From: Eremomyces bilateralis CBS 781.70
Taxonomy: Eukaryota; Ascomycota; Dothideomycetes; Eremomycetales; Eremomycetaceae
NCBI RefSeq assembly: GCF_010015585.1
Contig: NW_022985086.1
Coordinates: 179,118 to 243,117, forward strand
Reading direction: 5' to 3'
Length of the DNA: 64,000 nt
Positions 47,514-59,078 of this stretch are shown piece after piece (positions within the stretch are counted from its first letter, which is position 1; every line of letters starts with the position of its first letter). The translations under genes were made by a program, and so were the position numbers. Under the pieces are notes generated by a model. That model was not told the DNA's origin. It was given only the letters and a program-made list of their open reading frames with translations, and did no database searches.

Positions 47514-48200
47514 ATGCCTCGGACCGCGCTCTTCGTAATCGACATCCAGCATGAGCTTGCAGGCGATCCGACCACCCAGATTCCGCATGCTTCACGGATC
47601 ATCGACGCTGCGAGCAACATCACTCTAGCCACCCGCGCCGCCATTGATGAACAAAGTTGGGAAGGCGTCGAGCCGGACTGTCTGATCGTCGTCGTCCAGC
47701 ACGAGGAAGCACCGGAGGGCGGAACGCTTCTGCGTGGAAGCAAAGCGTGGGAGCTAGTTTTCCCGCCAAGGTGCGGAGACCTAAATGAGATGCTCGTTGC
47801 GAAGCGGACAGGTGAGTGTTATATTTTCCGAGTTCCCTGCTAAGAGCAGTTATCTGGTCGTAACTGCTGCCCAGGAAGCATCTGGGGGATTACATCGCTC
47901 ATGTCGCGAACAGGAGACACATTTGAATCGAATCCCAAGCTTGCGGCGGAGCTGAAGACAAAAGGTGTCACGGAAATCATAGCCTTTGGCCTTCAGAGCG
48001 AGTTTTGCGTGCGATCGACGTGTAGGGGTGCGCTGGCCGCGGGATCCAAGGTGAAGTTGCTCAGCGGAGCGCACTCGACATACGATGTGAAAGAGAAGAC
48101 GGCAGTTGAGATTGAGCGGGAAATCGAGCTGGAGTTGAAGGGCGAGGAGGTGGTGGTGCTGGACTGGGAGGAGTACGTGGATGGATTCAAGGACAAATAG
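47514..48200 (+). CDS. isochorismatase-fold (cysteine) hydrolase
   Basis: Two exons, 47514-47811 and 47914-48200, giving 194 residues, the usual family size. The start is the ATG of MPRTALFVIDIQHELAGDP. The catalytic triad is complete: Asp in VIDIQHE (about 10), Lys in MLVAKRTGDTFESNP (about 97), and Cys in IAFGLQSEFCVRSTCRGALA (about 132), followed by the family motif LLSGAHSTYD. Homologues hydrolyse nicotinamide, pyrazinamide, N-carbamoylsarcosine, ureidoacrylate, maleamate or isochorismate; without a structural match none can be preferred. The intron is long for this window (102 bases) and an acceptor further upstream is possible, but only this one keeps TGDTFESNP, which is strongly family-like. 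Divergent from the secreted FAD oxidase. Confidence 0.92.
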
Positions 48201-49816
48201 TTCAGAATATATGGTATTATGGTGTGAGTGGTATCAACGAAATAGAATGCCGATTCCTACGCTGCTACCATTCAAGGAAGGACTGGGTGTTAACAACTTC
48301 ATTCATGAAGACGACTGTGTCACAGGCGACAATAATAATGACAGAATTTCTCATTTCCTTTCTAGCGTTCCTTAGGTCCCTATCTATCCTAAACGAACTC
48401 GGCCATTCCCTGTGGTCTACCTGGTGCACAATGCAGTAGCCGAAGACGTGGATCCCTCGACAGTTCCCTAAGCCTTCCCCATTATTTCCTACGCCTTCTG
48501 AAAATGACTACCTTATCGCTGCCAGATCACAGCTGATTTAGAACTTCGGCCGTTGTGGCCACATTCCTTCTTCTCTTTTGATGGACAGAGCAGTGGCAGT
48601 CTCGAAGAGCTTCCAACTCGGTCATCATACTGTTCCTCGGATTTGCTGGCTTAAACCTCCCCTGGCCACTACGACTATTGACTATTCTGTTTGGTTTAAT
48701 AGAATCTGAGCATATAATGGAGTTGATAGAGGTGCCGTTCTGAGCTCGATCAACTGCTTTCTCTTCTTGATGGTGGTGATGGAACTGGTCCGTAATAATG
48801 TCTGGTAGTTTGGAGCTCGAAAATGACCTACCTATGTAACGGATCACGATAGATGAGTAGTGACTCCGATCGTAACGATATGAATTTAGCTAATTACAGA
48901 AGAAGAGAGAAGTTCCAAGTGTGCGTCTCCCGGAGTGATCTATGCAAACCTGACATCGTGAAGCTGCCTCAGGCCGCAAGGCCAACTATCTACAGTCTAT
49001 GCCGACAGCCCAAGACTATGACAACCTATGAAATTATTTTGCACTCTTCTTGTTCGAGACTCGCAAATTACTCTCATTAGCTTCTCTCTAGTTCTGAAAT
49101 AGTTTAGCCACGGGCCAAACATTTGATCGAACTCAGGGCCGGAATACGCGGTATCTAAGTCGCCGAATCAGTCGTCCTTCAGCGCCCAGGTCAAAGGAGA
49201 TGAACATATAATAGACAACGATTGCGGAGGCTATCCAAATGCACACATATCCGCATCGGTTGCGCGGGCAAGGGGACGATCGCATGAGTTTGAGACTCAA
49301 GAAACACGCACACCGGCCGCACTCTATCCTGCCATGACGAAAAGCAATGCTGAGAATATAGAATTTGATTGACAGAAATGGACGCACACTGCAAAGAGGG
49401 ACGAAAAACAGAGATTCAAAGTTTGGGAGCGAGTGGAAAGGGGACGAGTTCTGGACAAACGACTATGTATATCGCAAGGGTGAATATTCTGCATATATAA
49501 AAGGGTACCGAGACTCATGAACAGGGGAAGTTTGTTTCCGATTTTGCAGCTGGATTATGACCGTGGCCACGCACCAAGGCCGATAGGCCCGCCTCTCCAC
49601 TCTCTGTCACCGATAGACGGTAACAGCAATGCACACACGGGCGGTATTGGCCTCAAACGCTATCGTAACAGCATCCAGAGCGGAAGTTGTGGCGGCGGGA
49701 TAGGGGGGAAGGCTATGGCAGAGTCAATACATGCTGCCAGGGCCGCCTAGCTCAAGGACCACGGGGGGTTCCGCTTTAGGCCTCGTTGGCATCGGACCCA
49801 GAACACCCCACCCCAC
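48201..49816. other. gene-poor, no gene recognised
   Basis: 3' side of the isochorismatase gene and downstream of the doubtful membrane-protein fragment. Both strands full of stops, with frames up to 106 codons and no motifs. A TATATAAAAGG-like box lies at 49494-49504 on the plus strand, with an ATG frame of 77 codons from 49517 rich in Gly and His. I do not call it a gene. Confidence 0.5.
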
Positions 49817-50521
49817 TAGCCCTCGAAAGACAAGACCGAGAAGAAGGTGCTCACTACCGCCAACACGGTGAGCCAGAGGGGATAACCTTGAGGGGTCAGG
49901 CCAGTGTCAGACGATACAATTGAAACCCTCGGACGGTGTTGGATGCTTCCTTTCAGCTGCCTTTGGTCCACATAGAATGTCGCCTACTGTATCTGAGCCG
50001 GGAGAAAAATCATGCTCATAGAGAGGCTCGCCATCGCCGTTCATATTCACCAGAACAGCCAGTCCAAAGTACCAGCGTAGAAGCTCATCGACAGCTCGTT
50101 GAGGAGTTTGCTGGTGTCCAATCCGGACATATCTCCTTGGAATGATCCCGCTTCCACCGATCTGTCCAAGCAGCTCGGATATCCTTCTCTTTTGTAAACC
50201 TCTACCCCTCCGACACGAGCTGGAGCTAATCAATGTGGCGCGGATGGCCGCACCGTCTAGCAGCGCCGTGGACTCGAGGTTCGCAAATCGAATAGTCCCG
50301 AGACCTTTCTTGTAAGGGTCGCAAAACCCCGGTCTCTGGGAGGCTCTTCTCTCCGCCAATGCTGCGGCTACGCTGAAAGTTGAATATCCGCTGCCCTGTT
50401 CACTAAGGCCTCGCAATGAGCGCGTCCCTCGCGTATGTAGTGCCGGTATTACTGGCGGTCCACCTCTGCCGGATGGAGCGAGAAACAAGCCCCAGTAAGC
50501 CCATGTATAGACTGAGTACAC
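49817..50521 (-). other. doubtful membrane-protein gene or relic
   Basis: A 204-codon minus-strand frame (50521-49907) reads protein-like in its centre: DPYKKGLGTIRFANLESTAL, ISELLGQIGGSGIIPRRYVR and AVDELLRWYFGLAVLVNMNG. Just downstream, in another frame (about 49890-49817), is a good membrane helix, GYPLWLTVLAVVSTFFSVLS, followed by FEG and a stop, as at the end of a membrane protein. Joining them needs an intron of about 40 bases starting near 49920, which is shorter than the rest of the window and has a poor donor. The N-terminal 60 residues look random. Either a real but mis-spliced gene or a decayed one; family not recognised. Confidence 0.35.
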
Positions 50522-53042
50522 CCAGGGAGGATGATGGCAAACGCCTTGTATACGTGGAAAGTCAGTTCAGCGATACTTGAACCGGCCGAGGTGGAAAGAT
50601 CTGCGTGGTGGAGGATCACACTGAAAGAGTCCTTCGTGTGGCCGAAGATGTCTCATTTATTCCACTTCCAGTGCCGGTATCGCGGTGCAGAAGGCGAGGG
50701 GGAAGAGTGAGATGATAGGAGGTTTGTACGGAGTGCTGGGGCGTTTTCTACTACGGACGGATGAGAGAATTGGAGCATCTCATATGCTCTGAGCAACGTG
50801 TGAAACCGGTCGGATGAAATAAAAGCACCGAAGAATATTCGATAGATTGAGACGCTACAGTACTTGGAATAATGTCCAACGACTATGAGAGGGGAATGAT
50901 GAGCTACTGAAAAGCGCTCCGCAAGGGGATTAGGATATATACCGTATCCAACCACTTGGAACGGATAGGATTTGAGTGAAGGCAAGGTAGAATTGAAAAG
51001 AGCAAGATATACGAAGGGACACTTATCCTGAGGAGCTACCAGTGAGTACGCGAATTGAGCTGCTTTGTTGTCGTTTCGCGTTCGTTTCCCTCGATCCTGA
51101 TGACCATATAGTGTTGCAGAATTCGATATATGAATGCCGAGGACGTCGGAAAAGCATGAAATCCGCCGCTAGACTGGGCTTAATACGTTATATAGTGCTG
51201 GAAATGAGCCACTACTTGGATATTTTCACAAGCGGAACTGTGCTCCAAGGCATAGGAGCTGGCGCGAGGACGACGCGGGATGGATAACTGGCCATTGCTC
51301 ACTGAACGAGGTGCGGGTTTTGATTTGAAAAGAGATTAGCTTGTCTTGGATGTCAGGAATACCTAGTATATTCTGCACGGCGATGCTAATTGTCGAGGCG
51401 AACTCGAGGGTATAAGTGAGTCGAAGTTGGACTTTCAAACCAGATAGTAGGATCGTGCTCGAAAACAAAACCAACCTTCAGCCACCACTTCCCTCTCGGA
51501 CGGTCAGAGTCCATTGGGCAAACTTTTCGTCTGCGATCAAACGTATCACCCTCTGATCGCCACAGTGAGTTGAATTCAGGAGGGGACGGGGGGACTGACA
51601 GGAGACCAGCTTCATGAAGAGAGTAGGGGGCGGATCAATGGAGTCAAGTAAGGTAGGGGGGATGACCTCTTCATCAGGTTCAGATATGCCACTTGACCTA
51701 GAGGGTCGTAGGCAGTTGAAACCGAAGGTTGAGTGTAAGAATATGAGCTACCAGTGGTTTGGAAAGCGTACTGCAGCAACGGCCAACTTTTGTGATGGAT
51801 GTTGGTAGTTGTTGGTGAACGCTGTGAGAAATGGATTGCGGAAACAGCCTGGATGGCCTATTGCTCAAGGCGCGTCGGCAATGCCTTCGAGAAAAAGAAC
51901 GCAATGATTATCATAACGTATGATTGATACTTCAAGTAGTTAGGGATCAAGAAATGTTGAGGAATAACTGTCGACTTGCTTCATGCATTGTCTAGGCTGT
52001 ATAGTTCAGGAGACTTTGGACTAAGAAAACACCAACAGCGCACAATATCACGGCAGAATTCTGGACTTCTGGAATTGGTGTGCGATTTCTGAAACAACTA
52101 GAAATACGGAGAAGCAAGGAATAAAAATAAAGGCGGACACAGAATTCCGTTTGTAGCAAGCCAAAATCGTCTGATGATGAATCATGGAGCAGTTTGATCA
52201 ATGAAGTCGGTTTGTTGCTGCCTGATTATTTTAGTTCAGGTTGGACGCCTCAGGCAGGAGGTTTCAAACAGGCACAAGCCCCTGTCACTGCAAGGAGACA
52301 ATCGGGAGACGATCACCTGAGCGAGGGCTTGGTATGAATGTTGATTGGATAATGGAAATGGGGATCTGACAGGGAGGCATTCCACCGTCAATAGTTGTAG
52401 AAGTTGTTGATCGATGCTGTGTGCTGGATTTGTCGAGTTTGCTGATGAGAAGGGATTGGATAATACTTGAATGGGACAACAATCAACATACCAAACTTAG
52501 TATATGCTGCTTTACGGAGTGTGAACCTATCGTGAATATACTGAGAAAGTGAAGATGCTCAACGAGAAGGAGGGGGCCCAATCAGGCATAGCGTAACTTA
52601 GACACAGCAGGGGTCCCAGAAGATCAGGCAGTAAGGCATCAAGTCGCACCTGCCTATTCCCTGGCTCCGAACCTGCAGTAGCGACCCTCACCCATCGAAT
52701 CCGCCCGTCACTCACTGCGGCTGTCACTTTGGTGTGTCACTTTGGCGTGTCGTCGAACTTCAATCCAAGTGCATCTCATCACTGATCAACTCCCTTCAAC
52801 GCCCTCTCACCTACTGGATTTGAGGGATGAAAAAACAGAGGAACCATATTCGAATGTGACATCCCTCAAGCCCATCTTCCTGCGTCACTCGCTTCGGTAT
52901 CCAGCCTTGGAACGTCTCTGCCGACTATCGGGGTCCATTTCACTTCAACTCAAGAACCTGCCATCCACCGAACCTGCAGCCTTCGAAGCGAATCGATACT
53001 TCGTATACCCAACAATAGGCGACGTCTCGCCATCCTTCCGCT
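50522..53042. other. 2.5-kb gene-poor region and demethylase promoter
   Basis: No recognisable gene. Frames stay below about 112 codons. The last 300 bases before the demethylase ATG are C/T-rich on the plus strand, fitting its promoter and leader; a GTGTCACTTTGG direct repeat lies at 52733-52745 (overlapping copies of GTGTCACTTTGG/CGTGTCG words). Confidence 0.5.
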
Positions 53043-56000
53043 ATGGAGTCGGCGGTGGTGGCGGATGCGCCGCCGAATGAGCCCATTCACGATGGGGGTC
53101 AGGCCGACCCGCCGCAACAGCCCAAAGCGGCCCTGACGCCACCCACCAGTGAAGATCAAGACCATGAGAAGCGAGACGATGCCAGTTCCATCCTCTCCGA
53201 TATCGACATGGAGAATGAGGAGGACGATATTGGCGAGATCGAGCCGGACCATTACTACGAAGGGGGAAAGATTCCCGTCTTCAAACCGGTATGTTTCTGA
53301 AGTGGAGTGCGCAGTGCCTCAGTGAATCGACTGAGGGTGGCGATGGAGGTTGATAAGAAGAATGACATCACTGACATAACCTCGCTCGGTGCGAATCAGA
53401 CAATGGACCAATTCCGAAGCTTCAGTAAATTCGTCGAGAAGGTGGACAAGTATGGAATGAAGTCGGGGATCGTCAAAGTTATTCCGCCACCAGAATGGTT
53501 CGTCCCCCCACCCCCATGCACACGCTACTTCCCACCACGAACAACAATACTGACCATGGCTATTGTCCCTGCAGGCGGGAATCGCTGCCGAGCCTCGAAG
53601 AGAAAATAAAGGCCATTCGGGTCAAGAACCCAATTACCCAGGAATTCGCCGGCACCCACGGTACCTATACACAGGCAAACATCGAGAAGCAACGGTCTTA
53701 CAACCTGCCGCAATGGAAGTCATTATGTGAAGAGACCAGTCATCAACCACCTGCACGGCGAGGAGAACGTCGTCGCCAAGCAGAGGTCGCTCCGAAACCC
53801 AAACCTCGTCGTCTTAGCCCACTTCCCAATGGCGAGAAACGTCGCCCGGGACGACCGAGAAAGCGACCACTTCCAAAAGAACCACCCAAAGAAGAGAAAG
53901 ATACCGAGCAACCTGCAACCGAAGGTGCTTCGTCACCAGTACCTCCAACCCCCATGTCACCGCCAGGACCCAAAGTTACTGAGACCGACACGACGTCCGC
54001 AAAGCACGTCAAGATCGAGACACCGACTGAGGCTGCCCGTGTAAAGAAGGAACCAACCCCAAAGCCACGGGGAAGACAGCCAAAAACAAAATCCATCTCA
54101 TCACGACGTATGTTTAATCGTCAAGATGCCGCACAGATCATCGACGAAGAATCATTTAATAACTTCGACTACCACCTCGCGAACGTCGACGAGTTCACCA
54201 AAGAGCGATGCGAAGAGTTGGAAGAGGTGTATTGGAAAACGTTGAACTACGGGACGCCCATGTATGGGGCCGACATGCCTGGTTCCCTATTCGACGACAC
54301 CGTGGCCAGTTGGAATGTCGCGAAGCTGGATAATCTGTTAGATGTGCTCGGCACAAAGGTTCCTGGCGTCAATACCACGTATCTCTATTTGGGACAGTGG
54401 AAGGCGACGTTTGCGTGGCATTTGGAGGATGTCGACCTCTACAGCATCAATTACATCCACTTTGGCGCTCCGAAGCAATGGTACAGCATCTCGCAATGCG
54501 ATGCCAGGCGCTTCGAGGCGGCAATGAAGAGTACGTCGTCAATTCAATGATAACAGAAACAGACTAACGATAATTAGGCATTTGGCCTCAGGATGCAAAG
54601 AATTGTAACCAATTCCTCCGCCACAAGACTTACCTCATCTCTCCCGAGAAGCTGAAAAGTCAATTCAACATCACCGTGAACAAGCTCGTCCACCGAGAAG
54701 GCGAGTTCGTCATCACCTACCCGTACGGCTACCATTCCGGCTTCAACATTGGCTACAACTGCGCGGAATCCGTCAACTTCGCTACAGAATCCTGGCTCGA
54801 CTTTGGTCGCATTGCCAAGAAATGCGACTGCGAAGCCGACAGCGTGTGGATCGATATCGCTGAGATCGAGCGGAAACTTCGTGGGGAGCCCACACCGGAG
54901 TACTACACGGACTACGAGGACGACGATATGGACGACGTGCCGCAAGATCTGCCCAGTCCCCCGGCTAGTACGGTTGGGAAGGCCAAGGGGAAGCCAGGGA
55001 GAAAGAGGAAGGCCGACGTGCTCGTGGCGAAAGACGCGGAGGCGCGGAAGGCAAAACGCATCAAGATCAAAATCAAGAAGCCGACCAAGGAACCGTGCGT
55101 TCTGTGTCCGAACGACGTGGCCTACGACGTGTTGCTCCCCACGGACACCGGGCAGCAAGCTCATCGACTATGCGGGTTGTATACTCCTGAAACGTTCCTC
55201 AGCGAGCAGAATGGGGTGGAAAAGGTTTTCAATATCGCGGGCATTGGGAAAGATCGGTTGGAATTGCGATGCAACTTCTGTCGCTCACGTCGGGGCGCAT
55301 GTTTCCAGTGCTCCAGCAAGAAGTGTACCCGAGCTTATCACGCAACATGCGCGGCTGCTGCCGGCGTGCAGGTGGATTCTGGGCCGATGCCAACGTTCGA
55401 CACAGACGGGACCGAGTATTTCTACGAAGGGTACGATTTCCGGTGCCGTTACCACCGCGTCCGCCGCGGCAAGACCATCACCCTGGAGCATCTCGAAAAC
55501 AACAAGCTCGTCCACGACTACGCCAAAAAGCTGCGCCCAAACGACGTCGTCCAAGCCCAACTCTTCGGCGCCGACGTCTTCGGCGGCACCGTCCTCGAGA
55601 ACCGCCCCGCCGAATCCTCCTGCCTCATCTCCCTCCTTCCTTCCGGTGACTCCGTCGAAGTCGAATGGAAATACCTCCTCGTCCTCGCCCCCTCCGACTC
55701 CCTCCGGCCCAAGCCGTCCGCCAACGCGGTACAGCTCCCCGACCACCTCTCCAGCTCCAACGCCGCCCTCGACCCCTCCAACCGCAAAGATGGCGTCCCC
55801 ACAATCGACACCCCCTTCCACGACCCCAACGCTCCGCAAAAGTGGGCCGAGTTCGTCGCCTGCGACCAAGACTCCGCCGGCCGTCCGCTGTGCAACCCTG
55901 CACAGACGAAGGTCGACCTCGCCAAGCCGGAGCAGCTGTGGTTCTATCTGGGGAAAACCAGCACCGAAGCGCGCGCGCAGTTCACCCATGATCTGAGAAT

Positions 56001-58137
56001 TCGAACGCATAACACCAAGAGCAACTTCCTCGATCTCGTGCGTCCCGCTCGCACGTCCTCCGTCGTCCCGTCGATCCCGCGATACAGCCTCTCGCCACAC
56101 CTCTACACGAACCAGAACGCCACGTCCGCTGGCACAACCGTCGCCGGGAAGCCATACACCTACAAGCCGAAAGTCCCGATCGCGAGCCTCCCCTGGCCCG
56201 TTCAACGCGCACTACAGCCATCCCCATCGCCCGCCGCTCAGCCCCAACCACAACCATACTCGCAACCGCCCTCCGTCTCCCAACCACACCCCCAATCTCG
56301 CCCTCCCCCGCCAAATTACCCGCAGCAATCATCCCACCAACCCCAAATCGCATCTTCCCACCCCCGCACCCCCTCCCATCCGTCTCATCCCCTCCCCGGC
56401 CGCGCTGGGGTAGCCGGAACACCTACTTCGCCGTTCGTGACGGGCGCGCAGCTCGCGGGGAGCGCGGATGCGCAACTGAGGTATTATCAGCAGTTGCAGG
56501 CGACGAAGATGGTGGATACGGGCGGGCCGAGAGGGGGGTCGAGCCAGCCGAGTGGGGTGCAGAGGGGTGCGATGCAGAGCACGAGGCCACATGGTGGGAC
56601 GAACACGGCGACTGCGGTGCCAAAACCGGGTGTTCAGGCGGGGCAGACGAGGCAGGCCCAGTACCTGAACCATGGTGGGAACGCCGCCACGCCGGTTGTG
56701 AATCCGCCCAGACAGGGGTCTGGGACTCCGGCTGTGGTGACGACGCTGACGCGTGCGAAGGCGAGTCCGATGGCGGAGGTGAAGATTAAGCAGGAGCCAG
56801 GGCAGACGGAGAGTGTAACGTCGATTGCGTCGGTGCCAACGGGTGGGAATTCTCACCTTGCTCCATCGACAACCATGCAGATGGGATCGGGCGGCGTAAC
56901 TAGCCGATCGCCACAACCGACAGTCTCCGAGCAGATCTCGGAGTACCTCACTGCCGTCGACAAGCCCATCACCGGCCTGGCGAGTGCCTCGCCGCAACCG
57001 CAATCGAAGGCCAACGATAGTGCGACGCGCTCGCAGCCAACGAGCGTTTCTCGAGGAACTCCAGCTGCTGATTCGCACGGTACCGAGCCATTTGTCCGCT
57101 CTCCGACCTTCTCTGGCCTGAGCTTCCAATCGCCATCATCACTCCATCAGTCCGACTTCCCCCTCAACCACGCGACCCCCTCACCACCCGAATTCCCCTC
57201 CCTCACGAACCCCGCGCCCTCCGAATTCCCACTCAACCGCCCGACACCCGCCCCTACCGACTTCCCCTTCACCCACCCCTCCCGCACCCCCTCTGAGTCC
57301 GCCACCATCAACCCCGCCGCCCTCACCGCAACACCTGGGGACCTCATTGATCCGAGCCTCTTCACCTCGTCGCCAACCACCGCTCCCCACAACTACCTCC
57401 CACAACAGCCACATCAACAAGGTAGTAGTCCGTTCACCTTCGGCGGCGTGGTCGGCGCCCTCGACGCCCGCCGCAGTAGCATCAACCTCCCCACCCGCCC
57501 AACCGGCTCGCGACTTCCACCCCTCAGCCACGTGCGGAGTATCAGCGTCGGCCAGAAACCCGTCATGCAGCCACCGATGACGCTCGGTCGAAGTGACGCG
57601 TTCACGATTGGTCAGTCCCAACGCTTCCCTCGCCCTGTCCCTAGCTCAGCCTCCGCACCCGGCACCACCTCCGCAATCGGCAGCTCCACCTCCAGCGGTA
57701 GCTCCACACCCCACACCAGCTCAACGCCTCGATCTACATCCGTCGCGCATTTCGGGGCGGGCAGCAATCCCGGTCTCTCCGGTCTCTCCGGAACCGGGCC
57801 CGGGACAGCCGGATGGGACCGCGGCCCCGCCAGCGCACGCTACGATAACCGCGCGTTCAACCCGCCGCCCTACGAGGAAGCGGAACGGCTGTTCGCGCGC
57901 AGCCCGAGTACGGGAAGGACGCCGGTAAGGTTGAGTCCTGTGGTGGGGACGACGACGCCGGGGCGGGAACCGGAATCGAAAGAGACGAAGGGGAAGGAGA
58001 AGGTGGATGGGGGTGATGGGAAAGGGGTGATGACTTTTGGACCGCTGATGATGGGACGGAAGGAGAAGGAGAAAGATGGGGAGGAGGGGTATGCGAGGCC
58101 GTCGTATAGTCCGATTCGGAGGGGAGTAGATGGATGA
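53043..58137 (+). CDS. kdmA: KDM4/JMJD2-type histone lysine demethylase (JmjN-JmjC-ePHD)
   Basis: Four exons: 53043-53288, 53400-53497, 53575-54530 and 54578-58137, giving 1619 residues. JmjN at about 72-115 (KIPVFKPTMDQFRSFSKFVE). JmjC around 320-520 with Fe(II) ligands His and Glu in AWHLEDVDLYSINYIHFGAP (about 397, 399) and His in PYGYHSGFNIGYN (about 486). The 2-oxoglutarate Asn and Lys (SINY, APKQWY) and the KDM4 zinc ligands C-x5-H (NCNQFLRHK) and C-x-C (KKCDCEAD) are also present, so it should be active. Extended PHD at about 600-715 (EPCVLCPNDVAYD to CTRAYHATCAAAAGV). Between JmjN and JmjC sits a basic insert of about 125 residues with AT-hook cores (RRPGRPRKRP, KPRGRQPK). The last 850 residues are Pro/Ser/Gln-rich and disordered. 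KDM4 enzymes remove H3K9/K36 tri- and dimethylation; A. nidulans KdmA is the fungal reference I have in mind. Confidence 0.95.
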
Positions 58138-59078
58138 TTGATTGATTGAATGGTTACGGTTACATGATTGTGGAATGGAATACGGACAGACGGATTCATG
58201 CGATTTATATCGTTACTTTTCTGTTCTTTTCTTCGGTTCCGTGTGCGTGAGATTCGTTTATGCCATGGGGATGGTATGGTATGGTACTTTATGGGAGAAT
58301 CTATCTCTCTGCGCCGTGTTACATGCCCGGCGTCCCGCGGCATTGGGTGATTGGATCGGATAGGATGGTAGACTGGACGCCGAGCTTGGTTTCGTCCAGC
58401 TCGGATTAGCTCGCAAAAGGACAGTCGGAATCAATCGGTCGTTTCGATTCGTGTCAGATGAAGAAGAAAAGGGCGGGAATGGTTGCTCTGATGGATATCT
58501 TATATCGAGGAAGAGGAAGCATCCACAGGGAGAGATGTGAAGCCAAGTACCTGTATGGACATGGATGGAAGGGAGAGTGTATGGTACTCCCGTTATGTAC
58601 GCTATGTACTGTCGGCGAACTGTATGGTTCCCTAGGAGCAATGCAAGAAACAGTCGGGCATGGTCAGAGTTGAATGTTACGTGATGTTGTGCAGCTGGGG
58701 AGTGTAGATGCATCAAGGAGAAGGGCCTGCTCGCTCGATTGGCCTCGGGCTGGTTGGTTTCTTCCACAATTCCAAGTCCATAGTATTACTAGATCTACGT
58801 ATTCGAGTGCGTATTCGACATTGGAGGACTCGGGTCCTCTAACCTTGTCGCAGTGTTTGGTACGGTATAACTGATGCGTGTATTGGCATTGTATATCTTC
58901 TAAGAGAGATACCCACCACGATAATCTTTTTGAATGGCATGGATACTGGCAACAAAGAGATAGAAACACAGCAAGGAATGGCTAATAGGAATAGAACTGT
59001 CTCGGACCTTTCGTTCTCTATGGTCCGCCGCTTTCCGTGCGATATTCCTCCCATAACCATTCCCCGCTATGTCCAAGT
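58138..59078. other. convergent 3' region, demethylase / monooxygenase
   Basis: Holds both 3' UTRs. TGATTGATTGA and GGTATGGTATGGTA short tandem words occur at 58134-58149 and 58268-58285. Minus-strand frame of 169 codons at 58258-58767 has no motif and is not called. Confidence 0.55.

Noticed and set aside
53307-53609. 100-codon plus frame across the second demethylase exon
   Set aside because: It reads through the intron; the spliced JmjN reading with GT..AG borders explains the region.
54749-55996. 415-codon plus frame overlapping the demethylase
   Set aside because: Ser/Pro/Arg-rich frame-shifted reading of the JmjC-ePHD exon.
55285-56205. 306-codon minus-strand frame inside the demethylase
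   Set aside because: Gly/Val/Glu-rich antisense shadow of the last demethylase exon; no motifs.
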